Part shown: piece after piece, positions 52,034-59,198 of the stretch
Layout of the letters: each line of letters starts with the position of its first letter
Numbering within the stretch: position 1 is the first letter of the stretch
Assembly: GCF_044466355.1 (NCBI RefSeq)
Contig: NZ_JBITMQ010000009.1
Coordinates: forward strand, 316,036 to 380,035
Direction of reading: 5' to 3'
DNA length: 64,000 nucleotides
DNA from: Actinophytocola sp044466355
GTDB taxonomy: Bacteria; Actinomycetota; Actinomycetes; Mycobacteriales; Pseudonocardiaceae
Notes under the pieces: model-generated
The model's database searches: none
The model's input: the letters and a program-made list of their open reading frames with translations, nothing else
What the model was told of the DNA's origin: nothing
Position numbers and translations under genes: made by a program

Positions 52034-52381
52034 ATGGCCTCTTTGGACCCTGACGATCCGCGCGCCCCGTACCTGCAAGTGGCCGGCGGCCTGCGCGCCG
52101 CGATCCGGTCGGGTCAGTACGGCCCCGGCGCGCAGTTGCCCACCTACCAGGAACTGGCCGACACGTGGGGCGTCGCGATCAACACGGTCAAGGCCGCTGT
52201 GACGCTGCTGCGCGATGAGGGCCTGGTCGTCACCCAGCACGGCAAGGGGTCGTTCGTGCGAACCCAACCGGCGGAAGGCGAATCGCTCACCCGCGACAGC
52301 GGGGGAGACGAGCGCGTCTGGCAGGCCATTGCCGAGATCCGCCGTCGGCTCGCTGACATCGAACGGCAGCTCGACCGCTAG
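52034..52381 (+). CDS. GntR-family regulator (KorSA/TraR-like)
   Basis: A 115-residue short GntR protein with only the winged helix (YLQVAGGLRAAIRSGQYGPG through LPTYQELADTWGVAINTVK) and a coiled tail, without an effector domain. In pSAM2-type elements such proteins (KorSA) repress transfer genes. It is divergent from the leftward transfer operon and probably silences it. TACCCT at 52022-52027 ends 6 nt before the ATG, so it is leaderless; the inverted repeat ACTCA-AC-TGAGT upstream may be its operator. Confidence 0.85.
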   Translation: MASLDPDDPRAPYLQVAGGLRAAIRSGQYGPGAQLPTYQELADTWGVAINTVKAAVTLLRDEGLVVTQHGKGSFVRTQPAEGESLTRDSGGDERVWQAIAEIRRRLADIERQLDR

Positions 52382-52578
52382 CCGACCAAGGCGCGAATGA
52401 CCCCCGCCAAGCCGTCGACCAGCGCGCCCAAGCCGTCGAACAGAGCCGTCGCCGCGTTGGCCGCTTCGTTCGGGTACTTCACGACGAAGACCAGGAGCGC
52501 CAAGACAATCGCGGTGCCGATCAACTTGGACAGAATTCCGCCGCCGGTTTTCATTCCGGGGATTACGTTCTTCGCCAT
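52378..52578 (-). CDS. Small AICE membrane protein
   Basis: A 66-residue protein: short basic start, one hydrophobic helix (ILSKLIGTAIVLALLVFVV, about 15-33) and an amphipathic Gly/Ala-rich tail. Similar tiny proteins recur in AICEs; function unknown. It converges with and overlaps the GntR stop by 4 nt. Confidence 0.65.
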   Translation of the reverse strand: MAKNVIPGMKTGGGILSKLIGTAIVLALLVFVVKYPNEAANAATALFDGLGALVDGLAGVIRALVG

Positions 52579-52661
52579 TGGTTTTCCTTCCGCTGTAGTC
52601 GGTCATGTACCAACTGTGCGGTGTGCGCGGCTTCACGAGAAGTGCCGAAATAGACCCCCAA

Positions 52662-52725
52662 CACTGAACTTTCACTGAACCGGAAGTCCTGAACTTCCGC
52701 CGAAGGCACTGAACTTTCACCGAAC
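52662..52725. repeat. TGAACTT repeat cluster upstream of aminotransferase
   Basis: CACTGAACTTTCAC(T/C)GAAC occurs at 52662-52680 and 52707-52725, and between them CGGAAGT-cctga-ACTTCCG is a 7-bp inverted repeat that also contains TGAACTT. The core TGAAC(T) occurs five times in 64 bp, 51 bp before the aminotransferase start. It resembles an operator or an iteron array. Confidence 0.75.
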
Positions 52726-52776
52726 TTGGGCCGCCTTGGGATGTCGCTCCGGCCGTCGGCCTGGGAGGCTGGCGGC

Positions 52777-53556
52777 ATGCAACTGAACGGAGCGCCCGCG
52801 ACCATCGACCAGGTCAAGGCTCTGGCCCTGACCAACTACGGTCACTTCACGTCGATGCTGACAGAGGATCGCCGTGTGCGTGGTCTGTCGCTCCACATGC
52901 AACGCCTGGCGCGCGACTGCCGCCAGCTCTTTGACGTCGACCTGGACATTGACCAGGTGCGCCACTACATCCGCCACGCGTTGACGGATGCGGACCCACG
53001 TACGGTCGCGCGCGTCACGGTGTACGACCCCGGGATTGAACTCGGCACGATCGGCTCGGACGCCGACCCGCACATCTTGGTGACGACTCGGTCGGCGTCG
53101 CCGGACTTGCCTGCGCCTCTCCGCCTGCAAGCTGCCTCGTACCGGCGAGAGATGCCCGCGCTGAAGCACATCGGCCTCTTCGGCGCCCTCCGTTGTCGGC
53201 GGACCGCGCAACGAGAAGGCTTCGACGACGTTCTTTTCCTGAACCCGGACGGGACTATTTCCGAAATCGCGACATCGAACATCGGATTCGTGAGGGACGG
53301 GCAAATAATCTGGCCGCGGTCGGAGTGGCTGACCGGCATCACGATGACACTGTTGAACCAGGCCCTTGACGAGCCGATCCACACCGAGCCGGTGACCCTC
53401 TCGGACCTGCCATCCATGGAGTTCGCGTTCGCCACCAACGCGGCGGTCGGCATCCGCGCGGTCGCTTCAGTGGATGACCAGTCGTGGCCCACGGACCACG
53501 CGAAGCTGAAGCAGGTTCGCGACCTGTACGCGGACATCCCCGCCGAGCAACTCTGA
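52777..53556 (+). CDS. Aminotransferase class IV family protein
   Basis: A 259-residue fold-type IV PLP enzyme (branched-chain/4-amino-4-deoxychorismate lyase family). The PLP lysine is probably in MPALKHIG near residue 131, and FLNPDGTISEIATSNIGFV near 165 has the conserved Glu and Ser/Asn of the group. No intact family partner is nearby. Related enzymes are recurrent AICE cargo in Pseudonocardiaceae. Substrate unknown. ATG 52777 has GGGAGG upstream. Confidence 0.85.
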   Translation: MQLNGAPATIDQVKALALTNYGHFTSMLTEDRRVRGLSLHMQRLARDCRQLFDVDLDIDQVRHYIRHALTDADPRTVARVTVYDPGIELGTIGSDADPHILVTTRSASPDLPAPLRLQAASYRREMPALKHIGLFGALRCRRTAQREGFDDVLFLNPDGTISEIATSNIGFVRDGQIIWPRSEWLTGITMTLLNQALDEPIHTEPVTLSDLPSMEFAFATNAAVGIRAVASVDDQSWPTDHAKLKQVRDLYADIPAEQL

Positions 53557-53569
53557 CCACAGCGTCTGC

Positions 53570-53601
53570 GCCGCCGCGATCCGAGCAAATGCCGCGGCGG
53601 C
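53570..53601 (+). terminator. Terminator after aminotransferase
   Basis: GCCGCCGCG and CGCGGCGGC form a perfect 9-bp stem with a 14-nt loop, 14 bp after the stop. Confidence 0.6.
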
Positions 53602-53688
53602 GAGCTGACGAACGTTCCCCGTACATGCCCCCAACTTGCCCCCTTGCGTGCCGTCGATCTTGAACGCTCTGCTGTCGATGCTGAAGCC

Positions 53689-53784
53689 ATGACCAGCACG
53701 ACAGAGCCGAATCGACGAAGCCTCCGCAAGGTGGGCGCTGCGCACGGTCGGCGTCAGCACCACACAGGGTGGTGGCCGGTGTGA
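53689..53784 (+). CDS. Possible 31-residue miniprotein
   Basis: ATG at 53689 opens MTSTTEPNRRSLRKVG, ending HHTGWWPV at a TGA that overlaps the GTG of the next frame by 4 nt. Basic, His/Trp-rich end. Included because of the translational overlap; coding status is uncertain. Confidence 0.35.
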   Translation: MTSTTEPNRRSLRKVGAAHGRRQHHTGWWPV

Positions 53785-54068
53785 GCGCGCCCTTGTGGGA
53801 GTTGATCGTTTGGCTACTCAGCCTGGTTGCGGTTGTCGGCCTCGGTGAATACGGCGCGGCGTTGGTGGTCCGAACCGAAGAGCGGCAGTGCGGTCACGAC
53901 GCTGACGTGAAGCCACGCGCTGACCGAGCCACAAACCGCCATCCCCACCGATCTTCGGCGAATATGCGCGCCGCCTCCGCAGCAAGCGCGCAGTTCGCTG
54001 GCGCGGCCGCCCCGATCCGGGTTGCGCCGCCCGCCGCACGGGGGTGGCCGCAGCCCGTTCGCGAATGA
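53781..54068 (+). CDS. Small membrane protein, unknown
   Basis: A 95-residue frame with one membrane helix (LWELIVWLLSLVAVVGLG, about 4-21) and a basic Ala/Arg/His-rich tail. No family recognised. GTG 53781 overlaps the preceding miniprotein stop. The tail is compositionally biased, so the true 3' extent is less sure. Confidence 0.5.
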   Translation: MSAPLWELIVWLLSLVAVVGLGEYGAALVVRTEERQCGHDADVKPRADRATNRHPHRSSANMRAASAASAQFAGAAAPIRVAPPAARGWPQPVRE

Positions 54069-54135
54069 CGATCTGTGTCTGCGAACGGGTGGTTCCGTTC
54101 CTGGTGATGGTGTCCCCGGAACGGAACCTCATTCC

Positions 54136-54165
54136 CAGCTACACGCCTCCATCCTCGTGTAGCTG
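54136..54165. terminator. Hairpin 1 in cargo intergenic region
   Basis: CAGCTACACG and CGTGTAGCTG pair perfectly with a 10-nt loop, in the 207-bp gap before the AMED_5909-like gene; only 2 bp separate it from the next hairpin. Confidence 0.5.
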
Positions 54166-54167
54166 GT

Positions 54168-54214
54168 GCGGCCCGCCTCCCGACGCCCCCGACCGCATCC
54201 GGGAGGCGGGCCGC
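54168..54214. terminator. Hairpin 2 in cargo intergenic region
   Basis: GCGGCCCGCCTCCCG and its exact complement (15 bp) enclose a 17-nt loop. Likely terminator of the upstream genes; no T run. Confidence 0.6.
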
Positions 54215-54275
54215 AACTCGGCATCGATCAACCTGCCGCCATTCCTTTAAGGGCAAGGAAACTTGGTGATCAGTC

Positions 54276-54572
54276 ATGGCATCGGAGAATGATTCCGCGC
54301 TGTACCAACAAGGTGCACCCGACACCGTGCGTCGCCCGCAGCGGCCATTCACGTTGGCCGACGCGGAAGAGGTGGTGTGGCAGCGACGGCCGAACCCTGA
54401 TGCCAGCACGGCGGAACGAATCGCGTTCCATCGCCGTAGCGCCGAGGTGTACGCGCGTGCTGCCAAGACCGATCAACGGCACCAACACGAAGCAATGCAG
54501 TGGGCCGCCATGGAAATTCGCAAGGCGCGTGAGATCGAGGAGCGACACAGTCGCCCCGCCGAGGAGACTTAA
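54276..54572 (+). CDS. AMED_5909-like small protein
   Basis: A 98-residue protein matching the pattern of a Pseudonocardiaceae AICE family: a short N-terminus, then a helical core with PDASTAERIAFHRRSAEVYARAAKTDQRH and HEAMQWAAMEIRKAREIE. No function is known. It directly abuts the HTH regulator that follows (stop then GTG), so the two are probably co-expressed. Confidence 0.7.
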   Translation: MASENDSALYQQGAPDTVRRPQRPFTLADAEEVVWQRRPNPDASTAERIAFHRRSAEVYARAAKTDQRHQHEAMQWAAMEIRKAREIEERHSRPAEET

Positions 54573-55136
54573 GTGGAGAGAGCTGCGACGTCCACGGACG
54601 ACGGGCATGTGGTCGTGGGTGTGACCGAGGAAGCGATTGCCAAGGCGGTGGGTGAGGAACTGCGGATCGCCCGGGAGACGTTGGGGTGGTCCCGCACCTT
54701 CATGGTCAGCCGACTGCCCTCCGGTATCGGTGACCGGACGCTGTTGTCGTACGAGCATGGGATGCGGCAGATCACCGTTTTTCGGTTGATCGAACTCAGT
54801 GAGGCGGTGGGACTGGCGTCGTCGTCAGTGTTGGCGATGGCACTCCAACGCGCCCGAGTCGATCTCGCGAACCTGGAGCTGATCGTTGACCTGCGGTCCC
54901 TACTTGCCGACTTCAGTCCGCAGTTCCGACCGCTGCACCAGTGGGCGAAGAACAAGGGAAACCAGTGTCCGGATGGAATCGCTCGGATACCACCGGCAGC
55001 GATAGACGAACTCGCCACGTTCATGGGATGCACACCCCGCGACCTGGTGCTACACCTGACGAAGTTCACACCGGACTATGTCGCGGAAGTGGTGAATGGC
55101 CGTGCGCAGCGGGGCTTGCTGAAAGTTCCCGACTGA
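54573..55136 (+). CDS. Helix-turn-helix regulator
   Basis: A 187-residue protein with an XRE-like domain (about 25-85: LRIARETLGWSRTFMVSRLPSG, then LLSYEHGMRQITVFRLIELSEAVG) and a C-terminal about 100-residue domain of unknown type (LATFMGCTPRDLVLHLTKF). GTG start directly after the upstream stop. Confidence 0.75.
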   Translation: MERAATSTDDGHVVVGVTEEAIAKAVGEELRIARETLGWSRTFMVSRLPSGIGDRTLLSYEHGMRQITVFRLIELSEAVGLASSSVLAMALQRARVDLANLELIVDLRSLLADFSPQFRPLHQWAKNKGNQCPDGIARIPPAAIDELATFMGCTPRDLVLHLTKFTPDYVAEVVNGRAQRGLLKVPD

Positions 55137-55157
55137 CAGTCCGAAGTAGACACGCGG

Positions 55158-56081
55158 TCAGTTGTCCAGGGTTTCTGCCATCACCACGCACCGGAACCCG
55201 GTGTCGTCGTCGCACATGGACTCGGCCGCATCGTTGAACGACGATGGTGTTGCCCGCAGGAACGGACTGGTCCAGGCACCACCCTTGAGTTCACGTCGAC
55301 CAGGCTTGGACTCGGACGAACACCACTCCCAGACGTTGCCGCACATGTCGAAGACGCCATACGGGCTGACTCCGCTCTGGTAGCACTCCACAGCCGTCGT
55401 GCTGCCCACACCGTTCTCACGAACGTTGCATTTGGCCGGAGTGGTCTGGTCGCCCCACGGGTACACGGTGCCCCGGGTGCCGCGCGCAGCCTTCTCCCAT
55501 TGCTGCCCGGTGGGTAGCGACTTGCCTGCCCACTCAGCGTACGCGGCGGCGTCGCTCCAGGTAACGAAGACCACGGGATGGTCGCCGCGGTCGGTGGCCG
55601 GCCGCCCGTCCTCCCAGTCCTGCGGCGGGGTGTGACCGGTGGCCGCGACAAACCGCGCGTACTCGTCGTTCGTCACCGGGTAGACGTCGATGTAGAAGGT
55701 CGGCAACCAGATGGGTTCGTTGCTCGGCCCCGACAGAAAGACACTCCCATCGACCCGCGCCATGGAACGGCCGTCGACCGGGTGGCGAACGTGGCCACCG
55801 CCGATCGGTTCGGCAACAGCGCTGCCGTCCTCCTCGGGCACAAGCGAGTCACCGGTGAGGAACGAGAAGCGCGCCTGTGTGTCGGGGTCGCACCGCGACA
55901 GCGCGGTATCGAGAGCAGCTTGATTGACCGGCCGAGGGCGGATGTTCTCCTTGCCCGCCTCCCACTTGGAGATCATCCGCTCACTGACGCCCAGATGAGC
56001 CGCGAACTCCCGGATGCTCATCCGCTTGGCCTCGCGGAGTGCTCGTACCTCGACTCCTGACCAGCGCTGAACCGTGGCCAC
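55158..56081 (-). CDS. XRE-HTH/SUMF1 (formylglycine-generating-like) fusion
   Basis: A 307-residue fusion. Residues about 8-75 are an XRE helix-turn-helix (REFAAHLGVSERMISKWEAG); about 125-305 form an SUMF1/FGE-sulfatase fold with the hallmark YPVTNDEYARFV, PVVFVTWSDAAAYAEWAGKSLP, GNVWEWC and the terminal TGFRCV. In true FGE two active-site cysteines follow the GG(S/A) strand near the end; here that stretch (GGAWTSPFLRATPSSF) has none, so oxidase activity is unlikely. It may be a ligand-sensing regulator. Leftward, between two rightward genes. Confidence 0.85.
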   Translation of the reverse strand: MATVQRWSGVEVRALREAKRMSIREFAAHLGVSERMISKWEAGKENIRPRPVNQAALDTALSRCDPDTQARFSFLTGDSLVPEEDGSAVAEPIGGGHVRHPVDGRSMARVDGSVFLSGPSNEPIWLPTFYIDVYPVTNDEYARFVAATGHTPPQDWEDGRPATDRGDHPVVFVTWSDAAAYAEWAGKSLPTGQQWEKAARGTRGTVYPWGDQTTPAKCNVRENGVGSTTAVECYQSGVSPYGVFDMCGNVWEWCSSESKPGRRELKGGAWTSPFLRATPSSFNDAAESMCDDDTGFRCVVMAETLDN

Positions 56082-56133
56082 TTCGCCGCTTCCCCCTGTC
56101 TCTGGTCCCCCTGCCCCGACAACGACGTGAGCG

Positions 56134-56388
56134 CTACGACCTGTTGGTGACGAACGTGCCCTTGACCGGCACGGTGATCACGAGCCCGCGTTCGCGCAGT
56201 TCCCTCGTCGCTCGTCGAGCGGTGCCGAGGCTGACGCCGTACTCGTCGGCGAGTTCCCGTTCCGCGGGAAGGCGGGTGTTGGGCGTCAGCTCCCCGGCAT
56301 CGATGCGCGCCGCGATGTGATCGGCCATGGCTACGTAGAGGTAGTCCGGGCCGACCTTCGCTGGGTCGAAGTCAGGGATCTTGCTCAC
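56134..56388 (-). CDS. Second short GntR-family regulator
   Basis: An 84-residue winged-helix protein (YVAMADHIAARIDAGELTPN, LPAERELADEYGVSLGTARRATRELRERG), minimal GntR as in the AICE repressor. GTG 56388 has TACAGT ending 6 nt upstream, so it is leaderless. It is divergent from the TPR regulator, 93 bp away, and may control it. Confidence 0.82.
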   Translation of the reverse strand: MSKIPDFDPAKVGPDYLYVAMADHIAARIDAGELTPNTRLPAERELADEYGVSLGTARRATRELRERGLVITVPVKGTFVTNRS

Positions 56389-56481
56389 GAGCGCACTGTA
56401 TGTAGTCAGTAATATCCACGGAACGTAAGGACGCGTCCTAACGCTATACACCGCGTCACAGTGCGTCCTATGCTGACCTGC

Positions 56482-57789
56482 ATGAACGCGATAACGGCCC
56501 CCGAGGAACAGGGCCGTCCGTCGCCTGCGAGTCGAACGGAGAAGGACAAGACTGCGCCATCGGGCAACGGCCTGCTGACAGCGGCAAGAAAACGGATCGA
56601 GTCACCGAGCACGCCGGGCCAACACATGACACGCCAGGAGCTGGCAGAGGCAGTCAACGACCACGTCTTTCGCGCAACCGGCACACCAGGAGCGGTCGAC
56701 GCTCGACATGTCGGCCGCTGGGAACGGGGCGTCACCAGGTGGCCCGCAGCGCGATACCGAGTTGCACTCCGCGCTGTTCTCAACGTGGCGACGGACGCCG
56801 AGCTGGGATTCAGGAGGCCGTCGCGGACTACCGTGGAGGACGTGAACCGCAAGACCTTCCTGAAGACAACGCTTGGCGTTGGCGCCGGAGTCTTGCTAGC
56901 GCCATCAGACGCCAATCTGATCGAGATCCTGTCCGGCCCGACCACGCACTACCGGCAGATGGAGTCCGCCGTCGCATCGGACCGGCTGTCTCCGGCCGTA
57001 GACGCACACCTGCACCTGGCTGTCGGCATCGTGCGGGATCGCCTCCGCACGTCAGACGGCTTCCGAACGCTGTCCGAGACCGCCGGGTTGGCAGCCTGGC
57101 TCGCCGCGGACCGAGGCGACAACGCCACGGCACGACGCCGTTACGTCGAGGCGATCAAGTACGCCGAACGTGCACATCATCCGCTGTTGGCCGCGTACAT
57201 GACAGCCAGCCTCGGCCACTTCGCGACGGAGACCGGCGACAGCAGCCAGGGCCTGTCCCTACTTCAACGCGCCTCACGCCAGCTCGACGTCAGCGCACCC
57301 GCCACTGCACACGCCTGGTTGGCGTCCCTGCTCGCCGTCGCTCACGCGTGCGCGGGTGACCGTAAACAAGCGCTGGCCGAGCTTCGCCGAGCAGAGAAGC
57401 TGGTCGCCCAGCAACCGGACGAACCGCAGTGGCCGTGGGTGTTCACGTTCTCCCCGGCCAAGGCAGCTCGGTACCGAGCCAGCGCACTCGGCCGCCTCGG
57501 CGATGTCCGAGCCGCGCGATCGGCCTACGCAGCGGCCAGCCCCGCGCTGACCGCCGCCAAGCCGCGCGCGCTCGCCCAAGTCGAGCACGCCATGGTCCTG
57601 GCCCGCGCCGGTGACATCGCCACAGGCTGCTCACTGGCAACCGAGGCCCTCACGGTCGGACGCGCCTACGGCAGCGAACGCATCACCAGCCGCGTCCGAG
57701 AATTCCGCGCCAGCATCAAGCCACGCACCACCGAAGCCGACGCATTGGACAACGCCCTGGCCGCACTCTACGAACGGGACGACGGATGA
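56482..57789 (+). CDS. HTH-TPR regulator
   Basis: A 435-residue protein: an N-terminal Xre-like domain (about 45-115: MTRQELAEAVNDHVFRATG through VGRWERGVTRWP), then an RKTFLKTTLGVGAGVLLAP segment that mimics a Tat-type signal but is internal (about 130-148), then TPR-like helical repeats to the C-terminus. Such proteins in Streptomyces and relatives act as regulators coupled to sensor proteins. A TATGCT -10 ends 7 nt before ATG 56482 (leaderless). The stop overlaps the next gene (ATGA). Confidence 0.78.
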   Translation: MNAITAPEEQGRPSPASRTEKDKTAPSGNGLLTAARKRIESPSTPGQHMTRQELAEAVNDHVFRATGTPGAVDARHVGRWERGVTRWPAARYRVALRAVLNVATDAELGFRRPSRTTVEDVNRKTFLKTTLGVGAGVLLAPSDANLIEILSGPTTHYRQMESAVASDRLSPAVDAHLHLAVGIVRDRLRTSDGFRTLSETAGLAAWLAADRGDNATARRRYVEAIKYAERAHHPLLAAYMTASLGHFATETGDSSQGLSLLQRASRQLDVSAPATAHAWLASLLAVAHACAGDRKQALAELRRAEKLVAQQPDEPQWPWVFTFSPAKAARYRASALGRLGDVRAARSAYAAASPALTAAKPRALAQVEHAMVLARAGDIATGCSLATEALTVGRAYGSERITSRVREFRASIKPRTTEADALDNALAALYERDDG

Positions 57790-58268
57790 CACGCCTCGCG
57801 GTAACCGGACACCGCGGCCTCTCCGCAGCCACAACCGCACTGGTCGATGCCGCCCTGCGCAGCGAGATCGCCAATCGAACCAAGTCCGGAGACCTGGTCG
57901 GCCTGAGTTGCATCGCCGACGGCGCAGACACCCTCTTCGCGAGAGCCGTACTCGACCACGGCGGCACACTCCACGTCATCGTCCCCGCCCACAAGTACCG
58001 CGATGGCCTACCCGAAGACCACCACCCCACCTACGACGCGTTGCTCACCGAAGCTGCTGAGGTCACCCATCTCGACCATGTCGAGTCGGACTCGGAAGCG
58101 CACATGAACGCCAGCCTGCGAATGCTCGTCGACGCGGACGAACTGCTCGCCATCTGGGACGGACAACCAGCCCGCGGCTACGGAGGTACGGCAGACGTCG
58201 TCCACGTAGCTCGTGACCAGGGAATACCCGTCACGGTTGTCTGGCCGACAGGGGCCTCGCGGGACTGA
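57786..58268 (+). CDS. SLOG-like nucleotide-binding protein
   Basis: A 160-residue Rossmann-like protein resembling the SLOG superfamily (LOG/DprA/TRPM-type), which binds nucleotides or small nucleotide-derived ligands. Visible features: TGHRGLS near residue 7, LSCIADGADTLFARAVLDHGG near 40, VPAHKY, and LLAIWDGQPARGYGGTADVVHVA with the GGT loop near 133. Translationally coupled to the HTH-TPR regulator, it is a good candidate for the sensory partner. 135 bp before attR. Confidence 0.75.
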   Translation: MTRLAVTGHRGLSAATTALVDAALRSEIANRTKSGDLVGLSCIADGADTLFARAVLDHGGTLHVIVPAHKYRDGLPEDHHPTYDALLTEAAEVTHLDHVESDSEAHMNASLRMLVDADELLAIWDGQPARGYGGTADVVHVARDQGIPVTVVWPTGASRD

Positions 58269-58286
58269 TCTGGAATTGAAGACTGG

Positions 58287-58307
58287 GTCTCCAAGTGGGA
58301 CTCAACG
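58287..58307. promoter_or_regulatory. Putative integrase arm site, right
   Basis: GTCTCCAAG-TGG-GACTCAACG matches the left-end element (43318-43338) at 17 of 21 positions and keeps the central AAGTGGGACTC. It lies 96 bp inside attR. Confidence 0.55.
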
Positions 58308-58403
58308 ACCACTCCAACCCGGAGACGTCCGTGGACAACCGCGGACGCTGCTGACCAGTGCAGGAGCACCAATATATAAGGTCAAGATCGTGGGGGAGTT
58401 GGC

Positions 58404-58446
58404 CTGATAACGAAGGGGTCGGAGGTTCAAGTCCTCCTAGGCCCAC
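58404..58446. repeat. attR of the AICE (43-bp direct repeat)
   Basis: Exact copy of 43231-43273, the 3' half of tRNA-Ile without its 5' half. Marks the right border; chromosomal sequence resumes afterwards. Confidence 0.96.
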
Positions 58447-58506
58447 CGAACTCCGGACGACCCTGCTCGTTGCCTTCGGCAACTCGCCGGGTCGTTCTTC
58501 GTTATG

Positions 58507-58527
58507 TTGGGGGGCCGAGCCCCCCAA
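58507..58527 (+). terminator. Original terminator of tRNA-Ile locus
   Basis: TTGGGGGGC and GCCCCCCAA form a perfect 9-bp stem with loop CGA, 60 bp after attR. It probably ended the tRNA-Ile transcript before the element arrived. The remaining part of the 285-bp gap (58447-58731) shows a small GTTGCC-TTC-GGCAAC hairpin and no gene. Confidence 0.7.
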
Positions 58528-58731
58528 ACCCCCCACGGTGCGGCTGGTTTCTGACCCAGCCTGGTGGCCTTTGGGTTTTGGTGTCTTGCCATTCCATGTC
58601 GTCGCTTTGGGTCTTGGTCTTTGGCGGGGGCTTCTCCTTCGGGGGTGTGGGTTGTGGCAGACTTGTGGGGCCCCGGCCACGGGGATCGCAGGGGTCGTGG
58701 TTGGGCTTGATCTTGTTTGCCGAAGGAGGCA

Positions 58732-58866
58732 ATGGACGTGAAGAAGCTTCTCGCTCTGGTGGCTGTCGCTGGCACCGTTCTCTTCGTGGTGCGCCGGAAC
58801 AAGTCGGCCAAGGCGCAGGACGAGCTTTGGCGTGAGGCCACCGCGCCCGCCGGCAAGAAGGCCTGA
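58732..58866 (+). CDS. DLW-39-type membrane miniprotein
   Basis: A 44-residue protein, MDVKKLLALVAVAG at the start, one hydrophobic helix, a basic NKSAK stretch and the motif DELWREAT, matching the actinobacterial DLW-39 family (here ELW). A strong GAAGGAGG precedes the ATG. Such miniproteins sit near the tRNA-Ile/Ala locus in Streptomyces and relatives. Function unknown. Confidence 0.85.
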   Translation: MDVKKLLALVAVAGTVLFVVRRNKSAKAQDELWREATAPAGKKA

Positions 58867-58916
58867 GGTCGGCTGCCTTCAGTGCAGCTGTGCGTGGGCT
58901 CGGGGCCCGCGCGCCC

Positions 58917-58989
58917 GGGGACGTAGCTCAATTGGCAGAGCACTGCCTTTGCAAGGCAGGGGTTAGGGGTTCGATTCCCCTCGTCTCCA
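58917..58989 (+). tRNA. tRNA-Ala (TGC)
   Basis: Acceptor arms GGGGACG and CGTCTCC pair (one G-T); anticodon stem CTGCC/GGCAG holds loop TTTGCAA (TGC at 58950-58952); T arm GGGGT-TCGATTC-CCC folds. No CCA encoded. Same ileT-alaT order as in mycobacteria. Confidence 0.97.
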
Positions 58990-59198
58990 CGAACGCTCGC
59001 CGACCCTGTTCAGAAAGCGGTGACGGGCCACAAGAAACGGCGCCATTCCAGCAGCGCCTCGCTGGGGTCGGTCGGCCCCGGGGAGCGGGCGTCGAGCTTC
59101 GCCAGTGTCCGACGCAGCGTCACCGCCCGGTCCTGCTCTTCTGAACCTTTCGCGGCTTTCCCGCGTGTCATCGGATGTCACAGGGGACGGGAGTTGCG

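Larger units (their letters stand above)
43231..58446. mobile_element. AICE integrated in tRNA-Ile
   Basis: An actinomycete integrative and conjugative element of about 15.2 kb between 43-bp direct repeats. It has a tyrosine integrase and excisionase (44.7-46.1 kb), a DUF3631 replication ATPase, a FtsK/TraB-like DNA translocase, a spread-type membrane protein and GntR repressors. The excised circle would keep tRNA-Ile intact. Amycolatopsis pMEA300 is a known AICE using a tRNA-Ile site; backbone gene types are alike. Cargo differs: Panacea toxin-antitoxin, class-IV aminotransferase, HTH/SUMF fusion and TPR/SLOG pair. The mostly leftward transfer genes and rightward cargo meet at the GntR gene (52034). 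Confidence 0.95.

Noticed and set aside
52662..52725. CRISPR-like repeat cluster
   Set aside because: Repeat units are short and unevenly spaced, with no unique spacers and no cas genes in the window.
54044..54250. A 68-codon rightward frame with several Cys and Pro residues
   Set aside because: It runs through two perfect hairpins and overlaps the previous gene; no ribosome site or family match.
55158..56081. Target of a diversity-generating retroelement (SUMF-type variable domain)
   Set aside because: No reverse transcriptase, accessory gene or template repeat is present nearby.
58404..58446. A second, partial tRNA-Ile pseudogene
   Set aside because: It has no 5' half and equals the 43-bp att repeat, so it is best read as attR.
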